Assembly: GCF_900683735.1 (NCBI RefSeq)
Contig: NZ_LR215979.1
Location: forward strand, 1,426,001-1,490,000
Direction of reading: 5' to 3'
Origin: Fusobacterium ulcerans ATCC 49185
Lineage (GTDB): Bacteria; Fusobacteriota; Fusobacteriia; Fusobacteriales; Fusobacteriaceae
DNA length: 64,000 nucleotides
In this document: positions 61,984 to 64,000 of the stretch, one piece after another
Layout: each line of letters opens with the position of its first letter
How positions within the stretch are numbered: position 1 is the stretch's first letter
Notes under the pieces: model-generated
Seen by the model: the letters and a program-made list of their open reading frames with translations, nothing else
What the model was told of the DNA's origin: nothing
Database searches by the model: none
Program-made: the position numbers and the translations under genes

Positions 61984-62972
61984 AGGCCTTTCTCTCCCTT
62001 TTGAACATATCCTATTTCAAAAGCTTCTTCACCATGTTTTGCTAATTCTTCTATTACTCCCTCTTTATCTTTAGGGTCTACTACTAGAACAAATCCTACC
62101 CCCATGTTGAATGTACCAAACATTTCATTCTCAGGAATTTCTCCCTCTTTTTGAATATATTTAAATATATCAAGAACTCTTAATTTTTCTTTGAAAACTA
62201 CAGGCTGATGTCCTTCACTTATAGTTCTAGGCAGATTTTCTGGAAGTCCTCCACCAGTTATATGAGCCATACCTTTTACATTATATTTTTCTAATACAGC
62301 TAATACAGGTTTAACATATATTTTTGTAGGTGTTAAAAGAGTTTCACTGATAGGTTTTCCATTGAAATCTTTAGTATAGTCAGTTATTACTTTTCTTACT
62401 AAAGAGAATCCATTGCTATGTACTCCAGAAGATGGTATAGCTATAAGGATATCTCCTTCAGAAGTTGTACTTCCATTTACTATTTTAGATTTTTCCACTG
62501 CTCCCACACAGAACCCAGCAATATCATAATCTCCCACTTTATAGAATCCAGGCATTTCAGCAGTTTCTCCACCTATAAGAGCGGCTCCTGCCTGATAACA
62601 TCCCTCTGCAACTCCTGATACAAGTTCAGCAGCCACTTCAGCATCTAATTTTCCACAAGCTAAGTAGTCTAAAAAGAATATAGGCTGTGCTCCATGACAA
62701 AGTACATCATTCACACACATAGCCACAGCATCTATTCCTACAGTGTCATATTTTTTTGATGTCAATGCTACTTCAAGTTTTGTTCCTACTCCATCAGTTC
62801 CAGAAACTAATACAGGATTTTCATATTTTCCTAATTCATACATAGCTCCAAAACTTCCAAGTCCATTAAGTACACTGCTGTTTTGAGTTTTAGCTACTGC
62901 TTTTTTCATAAGCTCTACTGCTTTGTAACCTTCTTCTTTATCTACTCCAGCTTCTTTATAAGAAATTGCCAT
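61971..62972 (-). CDS. purM: Phosphoribosylformylglycinamidine cyclo-ligase
   Basis: A 333-residue protein. ATG 62972 is chosen because GGGAGG precedes it; a longer in-frame start lies inside purF and is rejected. Motifs are VSGTDGVGTKLEVAL, DAVAMCVNDVLCHGAQPIFFLDY (abbreviated), LIGGETAEMPGFY, SSGVHSNGFSLVRKV and GMAHITGGGLPENLPR. It closes the imidazole ring to give AIR. It lies between purF (22 bp upstream) and the overlapping purN. Confidence 0.96.
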   Translation of the reverse strand: MAISYKEAGVDKEEGYKAVELMKKAVAKTQNSSVLNGLGSFGAMYELGKYENPVLVSGTDGVGTKLEVALTSKKYDTVGIDAVAMCVNDVLCHGAQPIFFLDYLACGKLDAEVAAELVSGVAEGCYQAGAALIGGETAEMPGFYKVGDYDIAGFCVGAVEKSKIVNGSTTSEGDILIAIPSSGVHSNGFSLVRKVITDYTKDFNGKPISETLLTPTKIYVKPVLAVLEKYNVKGMAHITGGGLPENLPRTISEGHQPVVFKEKLRVLDIFKYIQKEGEIPENEMFGTFNMGVGFVLVVDPKDKEGVIEELAKHGEEAFEIGYVQKGEKGLCLR

Positions 62973-62994
62973 TTTTTCCTCCCAAATAATTTTT

Positions 62995-64000
62995 TTACTC
63001 TTCTGTTGGTGTACACATAGGATATTCCCCACTGAAACATCCCACACAATAATCTTTACAATTTAATGATTTTATCATATTATCCATTGATAAGTAATCC
63101 AATGTATCTGCATTTATCTCTTTTCTTATCTCATCAACTGTCATTCTAGCAGCTATAAGTTCTTCTCTGTGTGCAGTATCTATTCCATAGAAACAAGAGT
63201 ATTTAACTGCTGGAGAAGCCGATCTGAAGTGAACTTCCTTAGCTCCTGCTCTTCTTATTAAGTCAATAAGTATTTTACTTGTTGTTCCTCTTACTAGAGA
63301 GTCATCAATGATTACTACTCTTTTTCCTTCAAGCTGTACTCTTAAAGGATTAAGTTTTACCATTACAGCCTGTTCTCTTAAAGCTTGAGTTGGTTTGATA
63401 AATGTTCTTCCAATATATTTATTTTTGATAAGCCCCATAGCATATGGTATCCCACTTTCTTCAGCATATCCAATAGCTGCTGGTATTCCAGAATCTGGTA
63501 CTCCAATAACGATATCAGCTTCAATTTTCATCTGTTTAGCCAGAAGTCTTCCAGCTTTTACTCTTGCTTCATATACATTTATTCCATCTATAATACTATC
63601 AGGTCTTGCAAAGTAAATATGCTCAAATGAACAAGGTGCTACTTTATTATTTTCAGCATATCTGATTGATTTAACTCCTGTTTCATCTATGATTACCATT
63701 TCTCCAGCTTCTACATCTCTTATCAAATGCCCACCTATAGAATCTATAGCACATGATTCAGAAGCAAGGAAATAATCTCCCTCATCATTCATTCCAAGAC
63801 ATAAAGGTCTGATTCCATATGGATCTCTTACTCCTATAAGTTTGTTGTCTGCTAATATTACCAGAGCATAAGCTCCTTTTATAGCTCCAACTGTACTTCT
63901 GATAGCTTCTTCAAACCCATTCATAGCTTTTCTGGCTACCATTTTTATTATTACTTCTGAGTCAGTAGTTGAAGTAAATGTAGCTCCTCCATCTTCCAGC
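62995..64000 (-). CDS. purF: Amidophosphoribosyltransferase, C-terminal part (cut by the window edge)
   Basis: About 335 codons are visible. The reading frame is open to the right window edge, so the catalytic N-terminal Cys lies outside. Visible are the end of the glutaminase domain (YGIRPLCLGMNDEGDYFLASE), the PRPP-binding loop VVIIDDSLVRGTTSKIL and the C-terminal Cys-rich segment NCKDYCVGCFSGEYPMC, which in B. subtilis-type PurF ligates an iron-sulphur cluster. It performs the first step of purine synthesis and heads the visible part of the pur operon. Confidence 0.96.
   Translation of the reverse strand, partial: LEDGGATFTSTTDSEVIIKMVARKAMNGFEEAIRSTVGAIKGAYALVILADNKLIGVRDPYGIRPLCLGMNDEGDYFLASESCAIDSIGGHLIRDVEAGEMVIIDETGVKSIRYAENNKVAPCSFEHIYFARPDSIIDGINVYEARVKAGRLLAKQMKIEADIVIGVPDSGIPAAIGYAEESGIPYAMGLIKNKYIGRTFIKPTQALREQAVMVKLNPLRVQLEGKRVVIIDDSLVRGTTSKILIDLIRRAGAKEVHFRSASPAVKYSCFYGIDTAHREELIAARMTVDEIRKEINADTLDYLSMDNMIKSLNCKDYCVGCFSGEYPMCTPTEE

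Overview
The window looks like a chromosomal segment of a Fusobacterium, probably from the large-genome F. varium / F. ulcerans / F. mortiferum side of the genus. This is inferred from very low GC, FadA-family adhesins, two giant autotransporters with the fusobacterial N-terminal region and a barrel ending in Phe, AGGAGG-type ribosome sites and a standard purFMNHD order. No rRNA or species marker is present, so the species is not settled.

Left part (1-17041, almost all minus strand). The left edge cuts a two-partner-secretion transporter (TpsB/FhaC type). A small membrane protein, a fragment of a TpsA exoprotein and a LytTR regulator with a kinase-less membrane partner follow. Then comes adhesin module 1: a coiled-coil exported protein, a 3313-residue autotransporter, a strong hairpin, and a tail of small genes (AT-hook/RHH-like, SurA-like, FadA-like, RHH-like, HU-like and a 23-residue microprotein). 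Three tandem 21-bp iterons lie upstream of the module.

Centre (17473-25106). A six-gene plus-strand operon encodes a B12/siderophore-type ABC importer, an EamA exporter, a nicotianamine-synthase-like enzyme (CntL type) and an opine dehydrogenase (CntM type). This is a staphylopine/pseudopaline-like metallophore system. A CmpB-type membrane protein and a corrinoid protein follow.

Adhesin module 2 (25359-39975, minus strand) holds two HU-like proteins, three lipoproteins, two FadA-family proteins, a coiled-coil protein, a 3393-residue autotransporter, a SurA-like protein and a truncated 20-residue peptide. It resembles the radABCD type of adhesin operon. Its upstream region carries a pair of inverted 26-bp sites enclosing a good sigma70-type promoter that points away from the operon.

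Right part (40137-64000). A phage/plasmid-like replication module is followed by an IS91-type transposase gene broken by an in-frame TGA. After that come TPR proteins, a tRNA-Arg, a PHP protein, a carboxymuconolactone-decarboxylase-like exported protein, MerR-like and LysR regulators and cardiolipin synthase. A SIR2-like/RelA-SpoT cassette follows, then a lipoprotein, MFS and EamA transporters, and the purine genes purF (cut by the window edge), purM, purN, purH and purD.

The most notable signal is in the SIR2-like gene. A slippery A AAA AAG in the correct phase lies between an upstream GGAG and a downstream 9-bp perfect stem, exactly where the reading frame shifts by -1 into a 453-codon extension. 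This is the architecture of dnaX-type programmed frameshifting and would yield a short and a long protein in an operon with a RelA/SpoT-domain alarmone enzyme.
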